Below are positions 1 to 13,284 of a DNA stretch of 64,000 bases, one piece after another; the first letter of the stretch is position 1, and each line of letters begins with the position of its first letter. This stretch comes from Manis javanica. Its lineage: Eukaryota > Chordata > Mammalia > Pholidota > Manidae. Location: positions 138,499,213 to 138,563,212 of the forward strand of contig NC_133174.1 of assembly GCF_040802235.1 (NCBI RefSeq), given 5' to 3'. Position numbers and translations under genes: made by a program. Under the pieces are notes generated by a model. That model made no database searches and was not told the origin of the DNA. It was given only the letters and a program-made list of their open reading frames with translations.

Positions 1-1714
1 TGTCTAGTATAGAGCCTGACACTGAGCAGGCAGAACTGAACATCTGCTCAGGGACTGACTGATCCTATCAAAATGGCAGTCCATTCCGTGTCATGAGACC
101 TCTCAAACATAATGTGGCATTTCTTATACATCAGGGCAAACCAGTGTTGCCTCAATTTTGTTACAGACTTATTCCATGTCTTAAGGATATTTTTGAGTAA
201 AAAGAAGGAAAAGAGACTGTGGCAAGTCAGGGTCATGGTTTCCAAGCACCCTGAGTGGGCATTGGTAATCCAGCTCCCATTCCACATCTGAGGGGTGGTT
301 ACAAAAGTAATCAGACACCAAAGAAGTCATAGGGACCTAGAGTTCCCAGAATGCTTCTGGCCCTTTCCTTGGTAATTCTGCATGTTCTTCGACACAAAGA
401 AACATCCTGCTGAGAGGTGTGAAGGTTCTGCCCTTGCTTGTGAAAGAGACACCAGGAGGGAGGTTTGAAGTGTTTAGAAGGAAGGGGCTGTTTCCACGAA
501 GGGTGTCCTGTTCTTGCAGGATTCAGACATGAAGCTAAAGAACCCTTCATTTTAGGAAAGGGGCTCAATGGCTGAGTTGTTTTCCATGAAAGCTACAAAT
601 GCACTGGAGTGGAAGGTCCTGCTTGTTTGGCCATTGAACATAGAAAGCAAGGCATTCTTGAGAGTTGGTGAAAGGCAGACCAAAAGCTGAGTTCTTCACA
701 GCCCTTGCCTTTGTGACCCCCGCTAGAGTCAGCAGGGCTCAAGCTGCTCTTTCACCTTGGCCAGTTGTATGTAGAGGTAAGGCTCGAACTCCTGTCATAG
801 CATCATCTTAATACACATGCACTGTGTCATGTGCCTCCATGAAGTGACCTCGTGGGTAGTGACTGAGTCACTCACAGATCTGTAAAGCATCTGTCAGGCC
901 CGTTGTAAAAGGAGCAAGGGCAGCTGCAAGGGGAGCGTGATGTGCCCCAATGCACACAGTAGGTTTTGCAATAGTGTTGGATCTGGAGCCGAGCTTCTTC
1001 TGGGCCTGTTCCTGCCAGCACAGCAGTTTCAGGAGCCGTGGTGGGCATGGGATTCCAAGGAGAAAACTCAGAGTCTTTAGGAAGTACATGATTGGGGACG
1101 TTACTCAGAGAAAACTTTTTTTCTTAGTTTTACCTTAAGCGTACGGAAGAGAAGAAATTGTAGGGGAGGGGAGTGCACCAGTTACCTGTCAGGAAGATGG
1201 CACCCTTTCACCCTAAGGTGTAGTAGGCAACACTGGGAAACCCAATGACAAGCATTTTCAAGGGTCTTTGCAGCTCCCACCTTTGCTGGCGGTCCTCAGG
1301 GACTCTGCTCCAGGGCTGGATTGGGTCCCAGGCCGCGCCACCTGGCAGTAGCTGCACCAAGAGGAACATGCCCGCCTCCCTCCTCTTCAGCTTGTGGCAG
1401 TGCAGAGGTACCCTGTACAAAGGTGTGAGCGGGTTTTGCAAAGATGTACCAGGCCCGCATCAGCTCGCCGCTGCCCCGGCAGGATGGCCACACCAGAGCC
1501 CGTCACCACTACTCCTCCCCATGATGCAGTGCCATGTGAAGTCCTGGGCAGGGCTCCCCGCTCTCCCTCTGTGGGTTACTTGGCTAATTCTACCCCACGC
1601 TGCCTCCTGTCACCACTGGCAAATACCATGGAGGTCTGGTGGTATAGATAAATTTTTAAAATTATAGAATTGGGATTTTAAAATTTCAGTTTGGGGCTTT
1701 TATTTCTCAGTTTG

Positions 1715-1800
1715 ACCACTTACAAGTTGTGTGATGTTGGAGAAACCTCCTTAAGTTTCATGCTCTTTATCTATAAATGGTAAGGATGTGTATGAATACA
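1715..1800. repeat. MIR SINE fragment
   Basis: The text around acttacaagttgtgtgat, followed by cctccttaagtttcatgctc and then tctataaatggtaagg, follows the conserved MIR core (loss of function words 'gtgtgacct...gggcaa...cctcagtttcctcatctgtaaaatgg'). It is strongly diverged, as expected for an ancient mammalian SINE. Confidence 0.5.
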
Positions 1801-3171
1801 CCGCAGTGTATAAATACACAGCAGAATGTGTATGAATCAAATAAGATAAAGAAATGAGATCTATCTGCTTTCAGAAGTAAATTAGTGTATGTTTTATAGA
1901 ATACGATACAAATTCAAGTTATTACCCTTTAGGAAGTACTTTGAAATAGAAACTAATCATAATTTATAACTATTCTAAATCCTAAACTGAGCTGCAAAGA
2001 CATTATTAAATGCAAATGCCTACATGTGAAACTGGTTTATGACCTGAAGTCTGTGTCTGGTGGTTTCTTCAAGATTCTTGTTTTTCTATTAATTTAAGGT
2101 TGTTCTCTTTTTCTGTTTAAAGCCAGCACATTTTAAACCTGTATCCTTAGGAGATGTTTCTAGATCCATTAACACCCGAACTGTTCCATGAAAACTGTTC
2201 ATGTGTCCTTGCTGCATGGAGGGGGTGTGCCCCAGTGTGAGCATGCTGGAATTCCCAGTGCGGAGGCAGCATCCAGGCAGTTGATTCCCTGTTCTCCCAC
2301 CCACCTGCGGGAGATGCACATGCCAACATCCGGCAGTAGCAGATATGAGGAAAGGAGTGGGTGCTTTTCAGCAGCCTGGTGTCAAAGGCTGGGCCCATGA
2401 GCCCATTCCCACACATCTGTCCTTGTTAGACTCAGAACCAGCCTCTTGGTTTTCATTGACCTTGTCCTGTTTTAGGTGCAGGGCCTGGTCCTTGAAAAGG
2501 GAAGACATTAAGAAGAGAAGCTAGAAGAAGGGATAGCAGTCTCAGGATTCTGAGTTTTAAATTTCATTGTGTTTATATGACCTCTAGTCGACCCATATTC
2601 TACCTTCAGCTACATGACAAATTATTTTGATCATCTAAAAGCATGAAGTCATTAGATTGTTTTACTAGGTTTACAATTGATATAAACAATTTCATTGTTA
2701 ATATTTTTTGAAAAGCTCTAAATAAGGTTTGTACTCAAAACTCATTGAAGCAACCCTGAAATCACTACAGTTTAGACACTAATGAAAAGAAGGTCTAATA
2801 TCAGAGTTTACAAAAATCTGGGCTGAAGTATCTGGGCATTAGCCTAGTCTATGGAGAGGAGTTCTGGGCAACGGTGCCGGCAGCTGCTTGTTCTACTCAG
2901 ACAATTAGCAATGTAATGCTTTCACTTGTCAGCCTGCAATGAGGACGTCAGGCTGTGTGTTAGGATCCCAAGAAACGGGACAGGCTCCAGCTCTCTCTTG
3001 CCTTAATGCGTTTGGCTTTACCCTCTGTATCCTGGGATATTCTGTTGCTTTAGCTCCACTAATCTTTTTTTTTTAACTTTTTATCTTTTTATTTGGATAT
3101 TAGCAGCAACTACCATCTTTATGCACCTTTGTCTGTGCTCACAGCTGTTGACATCTTGCCCTGTTTGCTGC

Positions 3172-3236
3172 AGCATGATTCTCTCTCTCTCCCTCTCCTC
3201 TCTTTCTTTTCCTCTCCCTCCCATCTTGTCTCCTTT
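3172..3236. repeat. Pyrimidine-rich low-complexity tract
   Basis: A run of ct, ccct and tttc units continues for about 60 bases. It is simple sequence within the presumed PASD1 intron, with no neighbouring exon. Confidence 0.7.
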
Positions 3237-6214
3237 CTGCCTAATATGTTGATTCATTATTTACTTATTCATTTGTTTATTCACTGGGTTATCATATGCT
3301 CAGATTGTCACATGTCTTATTCAATTAACTTGCTTTCGGATTCCAGGATACAAGCATAGAATTAGCCATATGTCCACCTTGCCTCTAATGGGGCTGATTT
3401 GCAGAATGAAAAAGAAAACCAGGGCCAAGTTTACAGTCATATCTCCTATCTACACAGCCAACACTTAGACTATTGGTGCTTTAATACTCAGCAAAGACAG
3501 AGGATAAAAAGTTTCTTCTTTTAACATAGGCTGGATCTTGACTGATCTCTGCTGCTTTATTCTCCCAACTGCCTCAGTAATAATCCTATAAAAGTGAAAG
3601 AAGAAACTCATAGAATGTCACTTTTGAGAAATGACTGAGAGAGTGGATTATAAAGTAGGAAGACTGAGATGCCAAATAAAACATAGGCTCTTTGGTAAAA
3701 CCTTACCATGAACATATGTATCCAGGCCAGGCCTTCTGGAGCCACTGGTTGTATTAAAAGAAGTTGGTCCTGCTCTGAACTGCAATGTAAAAAACATTGT
3801 GTGCATTTCCTTGCTTTCAAGTGCTATGTCATGAGAATACTTTTGGCTGAACAGTGATGAACTTTAATTCACAAAAAAGTTTTCAGAGCATTTGACACTG
3901 GAAGAAATATTTGCTAATCAAAATATGAAAATAATGAAATCAGCAAGTAAATATGGTACCAAAGACAGATTATAAAAACATATCTGAGCTGTCAGTTCTA
4001 GTCCTTCAAACACTGTTCTCCTGGAGCAGGAGATGCATCCCTGTAGAACACCCTGTCCTCTGCTGGAAGGCTTGGCCTAAAAGGCTTATTACTAAGTGGG
4101 AACAGAGAAAACTCTCTTTATATCTTACCGCCCAGTGCTGGTCTTAGTACAGTCTCTTGTCTGATTTATGAATTTCTCCTGGAATGAATTTTCCACAAAT
4201 ATATGATGGGGAGCTGTGTAGGCTTGGCATTCATTTTGCCTGTGAATGTCTTTAGTGTTAGCAGCTGGAATCCAGGCTGGGATCCAGGCATGTTCCGGTG
4301 ACTCTCCAACCAATGCTATATGTTGCCTTCTCTACGTTTGCAAAAGGGGCAGACTGCAGAACACTACTGAGGGTCTAAAGGTGCCTTCTGGTTGCTTAAT
4401 ATTTCTGGACTGTTCAGAAGAGGCCAATAACAGCAGAATTCTTTCAAGATGATAAAACCTTGACTTTTTTTGTTGTTGGTTATGGATGGCCCACCATATT
4501 TTCACAGCAATAGGGCTTTTGTTTACTTGGTGTTTTTCTTCTTTCTTTTCATTCTTGGACATCAAGGCACCACTTACCTACCGTAGGTGACTTGTCCTTT
4601 GAAGTACAGGGGACATCAGGCCAGGAATTTTACCACGTTGATAATTTGTATGTGCTCTCTAAGTGTTATTACTGCATGTTCCTTGTTATTCCATTCTAGT
4701 GAGGAAATAGCACTGAGTGCTGTGAGAGGTTTTTCATCTTTTGATGTGTTTCTGGTGTAACCAAAAAAGCACATTAGAGAAGTTAAAACTGGCCCTTTAG
4801 AGGCTGGTGTTTTCTATGAGATGAACGGAGTAAGCCTTGGGTGGGAATGTTCCCATCTGGACTCCATCTTTTGGAAAACACCAACATACATGAGAGTTGG
4901 AGCATCTGAGTTTTGTTTCTTTTAAGTTGTGTATTAGCCGCGGTGGAAGCAAGTCAATTACCATCACTAAGACAAGGATTGAGTGTTCTTATCTATGTGA
5001 TAAAAGTAATTATCTAACACATAATTTAAAAAGGACCCCATGTTTTGCATAGTTGAAACTCTCAGCATTTTGTTTTAAATTCTCAGATTCTAATATGTAA
5101 AATTATCTGAACTATTCTGCATGATGTAGGTTCAGTTATATACAAGCTTATATATAAAACTTTAGATATATCAGCTATGTTATCAGTGCACACAATGATT
5201 TTAAATGCCATGAGAATATTACATCTGTGGCTTGAGCAGAAAGAAGGGAAGATGCCATGGGTACATGGGGCTTATAGACTCTAAGTCATCCTATCGTGGG
5301 TACCAATCTTCTTCCCACTTTGGTCAGGGAGCAGTGAGGGGTGTGATACTTGGAGTGGGGACTATGAGTGGAAGACAGCCAAGGATTTCCCAAGCCATCT
5401 TAGTTCACTTTCTGCCTATCTCCCACCCCTTGCACACACTCACACAAACATCCCCCACAAACATTTCCCACTCTATCCTTCTTGGCCCTGGAGGAATGGG
5501 TCAGAACACGCATGTTCCTTTTGCCAGAATTTGCACCTGAAAACTGCCAGTGTCTTCAGTGTCGGAGAGTCAATGGTATAAGTTACTCTACTTGAGAAGA
5601 CTGGTAGAGTCAAATGGCACATTCCTCCCATTCACGGTGTCAGAGTGAAAGATCATACTTTGACCCTCCCATCCAAAAAAAATTCCTGAGACTAAAAAAT
5701 TATCAATTAAGCCAAAAGATATTTTTGGAAGAAGTCACGCAGAAAGTGTTTCCATATTCAAATGTTAACATGTTAAAAGAAGAAAAGAAAAAAGGGAGGG
5801 GTGGGAATTGTTGTCCTTTCGTTAGAAGGAGACTATGATCTTGAACAACTGCAGGTCCATCAAGAGCTTTGCTGGGTGAGAATAGACTGGGCTTCTCTGG
5901 TGGGACTCTGGATTTTCCATTGACTTCAATAGTCATTCGGGAGAAGTAAATTTTTCACCTGCCTGTGCTTTTTCAAATGTTGATATGTTTGTTTATTCAC
6001 AGGCTTTCATTTGAGAGTAGTCTTGAGCAGCTCCAGCTGAATTCACCAAAAACACATTCTTGGAAAGTTTTCTGCCAAATGATCAACTTTTCCAGTGACT
6101 AAATTGCCAAAAATCAGTTCATACGAAACCAATCCTTTGAATGATCCGTTCACAAAATCTACCCAAATTTATTGATTCAACAAGCATATCCTAATACTCT
6201 TCTTGTATATATTT

Positions 6215-6405
6215 CAAGGGTCAATAAGTATTTTTCCGAAAGGGACCAGATAGTGAATATTTTAGGCTTTACTGGCTATTAAGGTCTATAGCATATTCTT
6301 TGCTTGTTTTGACACCTTTTAAGAAAGTAAAAATCATTCTTTCCATATACAATAATAGGCTGTTACCAATTTTGGCTCACGGGCTATAGTTTGGACCCGT
6401 TATAT
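6215..6405. mobile_element. hAT-Charlie-type DNA transposon remnant
   Basis: The words gggaccagatagtgaatatt, ttaggctttactggc and ttttggctcacgggctatag match the familiar mammalian hAT non-autonomous repeat ('gggccagatagtaaatattttaggctttg ... ggcccgcgggccatag'). The middle is diverged and both ends are degraded. The exact subfamily was not determined. Confidence 0.55.
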
Positions 6406-7120
6406 ATTCAAATGATTTGGATCTTTTCATATGAGTATATTATTCTTGATTATTGCAATAACTACATTCTCAAATACAATCAATGAATATCCTGTCTTCA
6501 GCATTTAATGGAATGTTCAGTTGGTTAAAAATTAAAAGTCACAAAGTGGCTTACCATTTTTATGACTAGCAACAGTGTTCTAGGGTTTCATATGAATTTC
6601 TTTTCAAGTCATTCTAATGTAGTATTCTTTAATAATTTATTTTCTCCTTTTTCAATGATGTGGCATTTTTTCAGATTCTGTCACCACCGACTCATTGGCC
6701 AAGTTTACCAGTTTTCCCCAAATGTGTAACTTTTAACTGATAAAGTTCAGTGATTTATAGTAGATTGAACAGTTTTAACAGTTTTTGAAGATACCTGAAA
6801 GATAATACTTGGTCAGTTTTCCTACTAGCATTTTAAGGAAGGTGTCATGTGTCTGCACCCCAATCCCTTACTGCTGCAGCTGGATGGAACAGGGGACCAG
6901 AGAGGAGGATTTGTACTGGGGAAAAGGAACAAAGAAGAGCCACCATCCAGCACAGCCTGAGGGCTGAGAGGGCCAGGGTGGGCCCCCTTCGAGAAAGGAG
7001 GTCAGGAGCCAAGTGTGTTCCTGAAGATCCCAGAGCCCTGAAGCCGTTACTTCCTCCTAAAGCCTCAAAGTGCCAACCCACTATACTGTACATTTTATGA
7101 ATAGTTTAATGGAACAGATT

Positions 7121-7222
7121 TTTTGGCAAATCAGTGTATTTGGCCAATTTGGCAAATAGATCCTTTGATATATTGGCCATTTAGCCAAATAGTCTATTGG
7201 CAAGTTGGCTTTTGGCAAATTT
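7121..7222. repeat. Cluster of TTGGC/GCCAA words
   Basis: Within about 100 bases the word TTGGC (or its complement GCCAA) occurs about eight times, often as TTGGCAAAT. One pair, TTGGC at 7173 and GCCAA at 7184, forms an inverted pair with a six-base spacer, close to the NFI palindrome, which uses five. It may be a degenerate tandem repeat rather than a regulatory site. Confidence 0.45.
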
Positions 7223-7479
7223 GATGTTAATAACTTGACTTGATGAATCTGTTTCGGTCCTGAAAAAGCAAAGCCTTTCTGAAAGGGAAGCTGGAAGGAG
7301 CCAGGAGCAGGGCAAGTTCACGTCCTTTCTGGAAGGAGTGGAGAGCGTAGTGCTGTGGACACACTGGTGGAGTTGGCGACAGCTCACACTCATCTGCAGT
7401 TCATCCCGGGGGGGATGTTCGTCAGTTAGCTTGTCGTGTGACTGTAAAGGAATGGAACTGAGTTCAACGTGGTCTCAAC

Positions 7480-7528
7480 TTACAGGACACGCCTGCTTTG
7501 ATCATTTACAGGACATGCCTGCCTTGAT
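7480..7528 (+). repeat. Two-copy 26-bp tandem duplication
   Basis: Copies at 7480-7502 and 7506-7528 match at 21 of 23 positions (ttacaggaca[c/t]gcctgc[t/c]ttgat). The second copy contains GGACATGCCT, which fits the p53 half-site consensus; the first has one mismatch in the core. No gene feature is nearby. Confidence 0.6.
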
Positions 7529-8059
7529 AGTAAAAATAAAGTCCTACTGACATGTGGTGTGGCAAAATCAAGACACTTCTGGCTGAAGCTGAGCAAAACT
7601 AAAGATTATCTGATTTCTACTACTCCCTTGAGGGGAGGAAAAATTATTTTCCCCTCTACCTTTCCAGGGTCTTGGCTGAGACACCCTTTATAAGAAAAGA
7701 GATTGACAGGTGCTAACAAACAGAAGTTTAACAGCATGTATGCCTCTGTAAGCATACCTGGGAGAGACCCAGGAAAACTGGGTCACTCGCCGAAGTGGCC
7801 TCAGAAGCTACCTTAATGCATTTCCCTTATAAATATAAATACCTCTTATAAAAGGTACCTTCTCAGTTTTCAAGGTTTGGCCTGGGTCTGCTATATCTTA
7901 AAAAGGACCAGCTCGAGATAATCCTTATGTCAAAGAGGCATCTTTTGAGGTGGCAAGTTCTGCTCCCGTTCACCCTGATGGTGGTGATGTAACCATTGCC
8001 CTCACTGGTATAAGGATTTGGCAGACTAAGCGCATATTTTGGTGCTGTCGTTTATTAGG

Positions 8060-8215
8060 TATGACCTTAGACATTATCCACCTTGTGAAGCTTTACTTCC
8101 TTCTTCTGTAAAGTGGGGAAAATAGAGCACATGTCATTGAGGTGTCTTAGGATCCCAAAAGATAACACGTGTAAAGATGCCTGCCACGTGAGAGGAACTC
8201 AGTAACTGATCCCAG
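8060..8215. repeat. MIR SINE fragment
   Basis: The text runs from a 'gaccttagacattatc' start through 'tctgtaaagtggggaaaat' and ends with 'gaggaactcagtaactg', the usual MIR order of a 'cctcatctgtaaaatgggg' core followed by a 'cagtaaatg'-like tail. Confidence 0.6.
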
Positions 8216-8521
8216 TCAGAGGGGGGCTGGGGGCGGCAGGGAGTAGGGTTAGTTCGCAGTCGTATTATGCTAACTGAGGGTCACGATGGAGCATTCATCC
8301 AGGTTACTGGTTTTCTGAACTGATCAAAATCATCCCATTTGCCTATTTGCCTTTCGATAAGGTTCCTAAAATAAAGGCATTCAATTTTTTGAATGATGTA
8401 AGGCTATTAAGATTACATTCTCTAATGATTTATTTACTATAAGGTGCTAGATTGAAGGAGAAGTATTGAAAAGGCTGAGTAGTTGTTTTTTATCAGGAGG
8501 GATCAGGTTGTACATTCATTC

Positions 8522-8548
8522 GGGGGTGGGGGGGGGTGGGGGGTGGGA
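8522..8548 (+). repeat. G-rich tract with G-quadruplex potential
   Basis: At least four runs of three or more G occur within 27 bases (runs of 5, 9, 6 and 3 G separated by single T). By sequence rule this is a strong G4 candidate. It lies in presumed PASD1 intron, far from any visible exon. Confidence 0.65.
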
Positions 8549-10364
8549 TATTTACAAGTGTGCACTACATGCAGAGCCCTGTAGCCATACAACACCCCAC
8601 CTCCCAACCCCTGCCCAAAGGGGAAGGTTAGTCTAGGTGATAAATAGCAACGGCAGCTCTAATCCCTATCTGCTGGTCTCACCTTCGGAGAGTCCGCTTC
8701 TTGGGTCTGAATGAATGGAGAAATGACAGTGCGTGCGGCACTCACGTTTGAGGAGCACATTCTCCAGAAAGAGAGAATTAATACAATCAGAAAAGAATCA
8801 CTTTTAAGCAAATTATAGTATTATACACCCCAAATCATATATTTAAGTGCAGATGAAACGTAGAGGAATGGAGCCATTAAAGAGAAAATGACTAATGAGG
8901 GCATTTGAGATAATCACATTGGACTGTCCAGATTCCAAAGTACTTTTTCTAAACACCATTTTATCTGTACAAGAACCCTACAAGATATATATTCTGGCTC
9001 TCACTTTAAACACTAGGAAACAAGCTTAGCAAAATTAAGAGATTCGCTTTAGGTCTTGCAGCTAGGAAGTGTCAGAGCTGAGGTTTAAGCCTAAGTCTGT
9101 GTGACCCCCAAATTCTGTTTGCTTTCCATGCTGGATGCAAGGGCAGGGGCTGGGGAAAACAGGAGGCTCTTTGAGGCATGATGCCAGGTAGCCACTTAAG
9201 CACGTCCTGACTCTAGGAGAAGGGTAGGCTGTGGAGATGCTAGTACCAATCCCGGTGCCAGGGGGCCGGCGACGTCCTTGGGCCTGGCAGAAAGGAAAAT
9301 GCCTGCACCTTGACTCAAGACTTCCCATTTCCCACACAGCTTGGTAGTGGCTTTCCTCTGTGAGCCTGCAGACTGCCTTTAGTTCGAGCCATCTTAAAAA
9401 TTATCTCCTTAAACCTTATTCACAACCTGCAACCAAGAAGGGAAATCTGGTTTTCCTTCCTTCCATCGCTTCAGATTAGATCATCTCAGCTGTAAATTAA
9501 CAAATGGAAACATTTAGGATCATACTATTACTGTCATCAGTTTCCTAACTCTCTGCTACAACTGTTCAAAACGCACCCTCGTTTGTACTGCACCGACACA
9601 TGAAAGATAGTATTCATTAGACATCTTTTACATATTCACAGTTTCATTTATATAGCAAGTGGATGTAGATGCTTTTTTGAGCCAAGAACAACCCTCCATT
9701 AAAGTAATTCAGTAGTGTTGAGTACTTTAACCAATGAATATCAAACCTCAGGAAAAGATTTAAAATGGCGAGAGAGTAAAAAAACATTAAGGGTCCAATT
9801 TAAGAGTAACATTTTGAGATTTTACATAATGAGACAGAGACCTTTTCTTCTGTAAATTAGTTGTTCGTTCTGTGTAAATATAGCTAGTTAGCAAAGCGTT
9901 CTTTGATCATTTTCTTTCTTTTTGAAAAGTAACTGATACAATTTGGGAAAGGAAAGGGCTGTTCATATCTGCGCCTAACCAAGCCACGTACATGGCTGCA
10001 GACCCTCTGTTACACTTCCTATCCTGAGCCTGAATTATTATTTACATGAATAGACTAGTTAGGTATGAAATACTCCTTTAACAATGTATGTGCTTATTTA
10101 TTACTTTTATATTCTGATTGTAAGTCATATATTTGCCATCTATCGACCTTGAGGAAATGTACATTTGTTGGAGAATCTGGAAAGCTTTGCTTTCCTTTAT
10201 TTTACATTCTTGATATCCAAGCCCATGGGTTCGAAGTGAAGCACCATTTCCCCCCAATGTTCTGGTGTCAAAGTCATTGCCTTCTTTAGTAAAATTCACT
10301 GCATCCTTTGGTATAGCCCTGTCAAACCGAATCTTCTGTGCTGAGAGAAATGCCCTTTAATCTG

Positions 10365-10515
10365 CTCTAACACTGTAGCCACTAGTCACATGTAGCTACT
10401 GAGCATTTGGAATGTGGTTGCTGTGATTGAAGAACTTAGTTTTAAATATTATTTAATTTTGGTTCTAGGTTAGCCACGTGTGGCTAGTGGCTCCCATGTT
10501 GGATAGTGCAGCAGT
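10365..10515. mobile_element. hAT-type MER element with inverted ends
   Basis: The left part reads tagccactagtcacatgtag and the right part reads agccacgtgtggctagtggc. These are the inverted arms of a common short mammalian DNA transposon (the 'tagccactagccacatgtggc' family), joined by an AT-rich middle. The MER name was not checked. Confidence 0.6.
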
Positions 10516-10734
10516 GTATTCATTCACATGCTCTGTATCTCAGGTGTAAACATGCTCACTATGCAGAAACCCATACAGTGGCATTTAATTGCTTTTAAGA
10601 AACAGATGGAAGCCTCTCAGCTTGTCCTTGAAAATAATTGTGTCAAGCTGAGCAGACCTGGGGTGAGGGCTATACAGATATTTTAATTGTGTTGCTTGGT
10701 CATTTTGTTCCTTTATTCTCTTGGCAATTATCCA

Positions 10735-10860
10735 TAAAGCACTAGTGAATGCTCTGCATTGTACTAGGTGCTGGAGACGCAAGAGGTTCAAAGCATGTGC
10801 ACAGCCTTTGGGAAATTCACCAGGTAGGAAAGGGGAACAGAAAGTCATCAACCTGCATAG
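10735..10860. repeat. L2/MIR 3'-end fragment
   Basis: The text gcattgtactaggtgctgga followed by a purine-rich stretch fits the 'gtgccaggcactgtgctaggtgctgggga' motif of L2/MIR tails. An open frame running from here to 11063 is therefore not taken as a gene. Confidence 0.45.
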
Positions 10861-13154
10861 AAACATGGAAGAGTGCTGAGAAAGGGGGAGGAGGCCAAGA
10901 TGACTCGGAGGCTGCGGTCTGGAGCGACTGGGTGGGAAGCGGCACTGTTCGCCAAGACAAGCTCTGGATGGGGAGAAGGAGCCGGAGCCTAACTGGACTG
11001 ACCGCGTGGGTGGGGGTGTCTGCTACCACCCAGGCTGCGGCACCAAGGCGGGTGGCTACGTGAGTTTGCAGCGCAGGGAGAGGTCTTGAGAGAGCGATTT
11101 CCTACTCGCCCCTGGTCGAAGCCAAGGGCCAAAAAATGGTCTGCAAGGCAGATAATCTAAGGAACAGAAAGTGAAGAACAACCTTGCAGAAGCACTTACT
11201 GAGGAAGAAAATACTGTGTTAGGCTAACCTGGTTTATAAATTTAGGTAGAGACTGAAAAGAAAATTAAAATACAGATGATAATCTTCTAGAAATTTTATC
11301 TTTAAATGATATAGGGGCAAATTTGTAAGCAACTCAGTTCATGTTCCTTGATGCTGAAAGTCATTCCAGCAAGAAACCCAGATGAGACATTTTATAGTCC
11401 CTCCGACACTCAAATGAGTAAATTACCTCAACTAGTTGTTTTAAGCTAATGAAATCCACAGATCCTAAATATTATATACCTTGATATCCAAAATACATTT
11501 TTTCAAACTTTTCTTCATATTCCACCATTATAAATAAATAAGTAAAATGGATTTTTTGGCTGGGTCCTGTGAAGAATAGCATGGAAAATTTCCTTCACTG
11601 GATCAGTACTGACTTTTGGAAACTGTGCAGTATAATCTTAGTCTGTTAATTTTGTGTCTTCTGACTGAACAGGGAAGATTTCACAGACAGGTATCATTTT
11701 GTCACTGTGTTATTATTCTGGGGTCTTGCTTTTTATCCTGATATCATATTGCAGTTTCTCATTGGGGGAGAAGAGAGAGGCTTTTCACCCTTCGGCCTTC
11801 AAAAGCAAGACTCTCGAAAACAAAGTACATTTCCACAGTGGATTCTCTGTTATTCAGCTTCTAAGGCTTAAAGAGTAATTGCGTTAAAAACAAAACTCTC
11901 ATTCAGTCGTATTCTCTCCCCTACCCTTCCTCTCCCCCTCCTCCTTCTCCTGTCTCATTTTCCACTATTTGGTGAAAAGGAAGCTAGTATTTAGACTCCA
12001 GTGTGCCATGAAGCTGCATTCTTACCTTGGGCATCGGAAGTCTAATTTTGATAAAAATGAATTGTGAATGAGCCAGAGAATGGAGCATTCCTCTAATTAT
12101 AGGAAACAAGATTAACTTTGGCCTGAAGGCAGTTTTTGTAATTGCACTTGGTTTAAAATTTTGAAATGTAAGAGCGGTCACTCATGCACTTGGCTTTTTT
12201 GTTTTCAGCTTGCTTTGCTCACCACTGTCAAGGCTTTGAGGCCTGCAGCAAAATTCGTTTTAATGATGGGCCAGATGATTTACATTATGTCATAGACATC
12301 CTGCAGAGCAGCTTTCTCTGCGGGCAAAGCAACACCTCAAAGATGATAGTGCTCTGTATTAAGAAAATAAAACAAATATTTTTCTTATTTGAACCTTATT
12401 TTTACTGTATTATAGAAAATTTAGATTTAAATGCCAAGTGACATACACTTACCATCTCTCTTTTCACCTGTTTATAGATGCAATCAAGGCCAAAGAAGTT
12501 CTGGAATGGAATCCCTGTATTTTGAACCTATTCCTGCTACATCACATGTATGTACATAGACAGCCAGAGACTAAATAAAATCTTGGCCCTTTACCCCACT
12601 AATATTGATTCTTTAGTGTGTGCTGCCAACATAGAAAGGTTCTGATTTCAGGAAGTATCCATATGGACACAGCATGTGAGTGTGTTGTTCCACATTTGCC
12701 ATTTTTTAGCTATTTCTTCTTGGGCGCCAGTAACTGCCATGCTTGGAGTGGTCCCAGTAGTACCTTCAAAAAGTATTAAGCTAAACTCTATGCCATCATT
12801 CAAGGTCTTTTTGACTTGTGAGTACATTTCAGAATGAAAGGCCTTTGATGGGCACACATTTTTCTCCTGCTTGTGCTTTTAGCACATCTACACTGTGTTT
12901 CTCTTCTTGGTTTGATGTATGTATAGCATGTGATACCCATAATGGGTGCTTGTTATCATCTTCCAGCAATATTTTTCAAGGGCATGTTTCACGATGGCTT
13001 TGTGTTAAGCAGTCCAGTTGATTTGAAGCAATGTTAGAAATTGTGATGTAAAATGTGTCAAAGTTTGTGTTCTGCCTGTATTTCCTGTTGTTTATATATC
13101 TCTTTGTCTCTAAATTGATGTGTCGCCTTCTCCTTCTCTTTTGGAAATTCCCAG

Positions 13155-13284
13155 GATCAAACTGACACTATAATGGTCAAGCCATATGGATCACCAGAAT
13201 CTGTTCGGTCTCTAACTGGGACAGAGTCTGATACCACTTACGAGTCCAGCCTGTGGGCCTTGGAAAGCACATGTGCATCACCAG
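13155..13284 (+). CDS. PASD1: PASD1 coding exon a (mid-protein)
   Basis: The acceptor is a pyrimidine-rich tract ending in cccag and the donor is gtcagt. The exon enters in phase 0 and leaves with one extra base. It encodes DQTDTIMV, then PYGSPESV, then a Thr/Ser-rich run ending CASP, which aligns with the human segment containing DDQIDIAEVEQYGP and ending PESPA. A previous exon must supply the polyalanine-rich region known in human; I do not see it. Confidence 0.8.

Larger units (their letters stand above)
1..13154 (+). other. PASD1: Upstream/intronic sequence of PASD1, no supported exon
   Basis: No open frame in this stretch resembles a known protein, and all frames are short and AT-rich. 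The first exon I can recognise lies at 13155 and encodes the middle of PASD1, so the exons for the N-terminal PAS domain must lie further upstream or are too short and diverged to see. Human PASD1 spans roughly 100 kb, so an intronic identity is the natural reading, but this is inference. The stretch holds MIR and hAT-type repeats (listed separately), a pyrimidine-rich tract near 3180-3235, a G-run at 8522 and a CT-rich tract near 11920-11960. Confidence 0.5.

Noticed and set aside
10749-11063. 104-codon + frame ending near a gtgagt-like donor
   Set aside because: Its start is an L2/MIR tail, and the rest has no homology or splice partner.
12209-12441. Possible PASD1 exon after a good acceptor (ttttttgttttcag)
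   Set aside because: The frame has no convincing donor and only a vague similarity to the human PASD1 segment before the polyalanine region.
12478-12547. Possible 70-bp PASD1 exon with acceptor tgtttatag and donor gtatgt, encoding WNPCILNLFLLHH (cf. human GNVCILRTQLLQQ)
   Set aside because: Its end phase does not fit the next exon at 13155, which enters in phase 0, and the similarity covers only about 20 residues. It could be a dead exon, but chance cannot be excluded.
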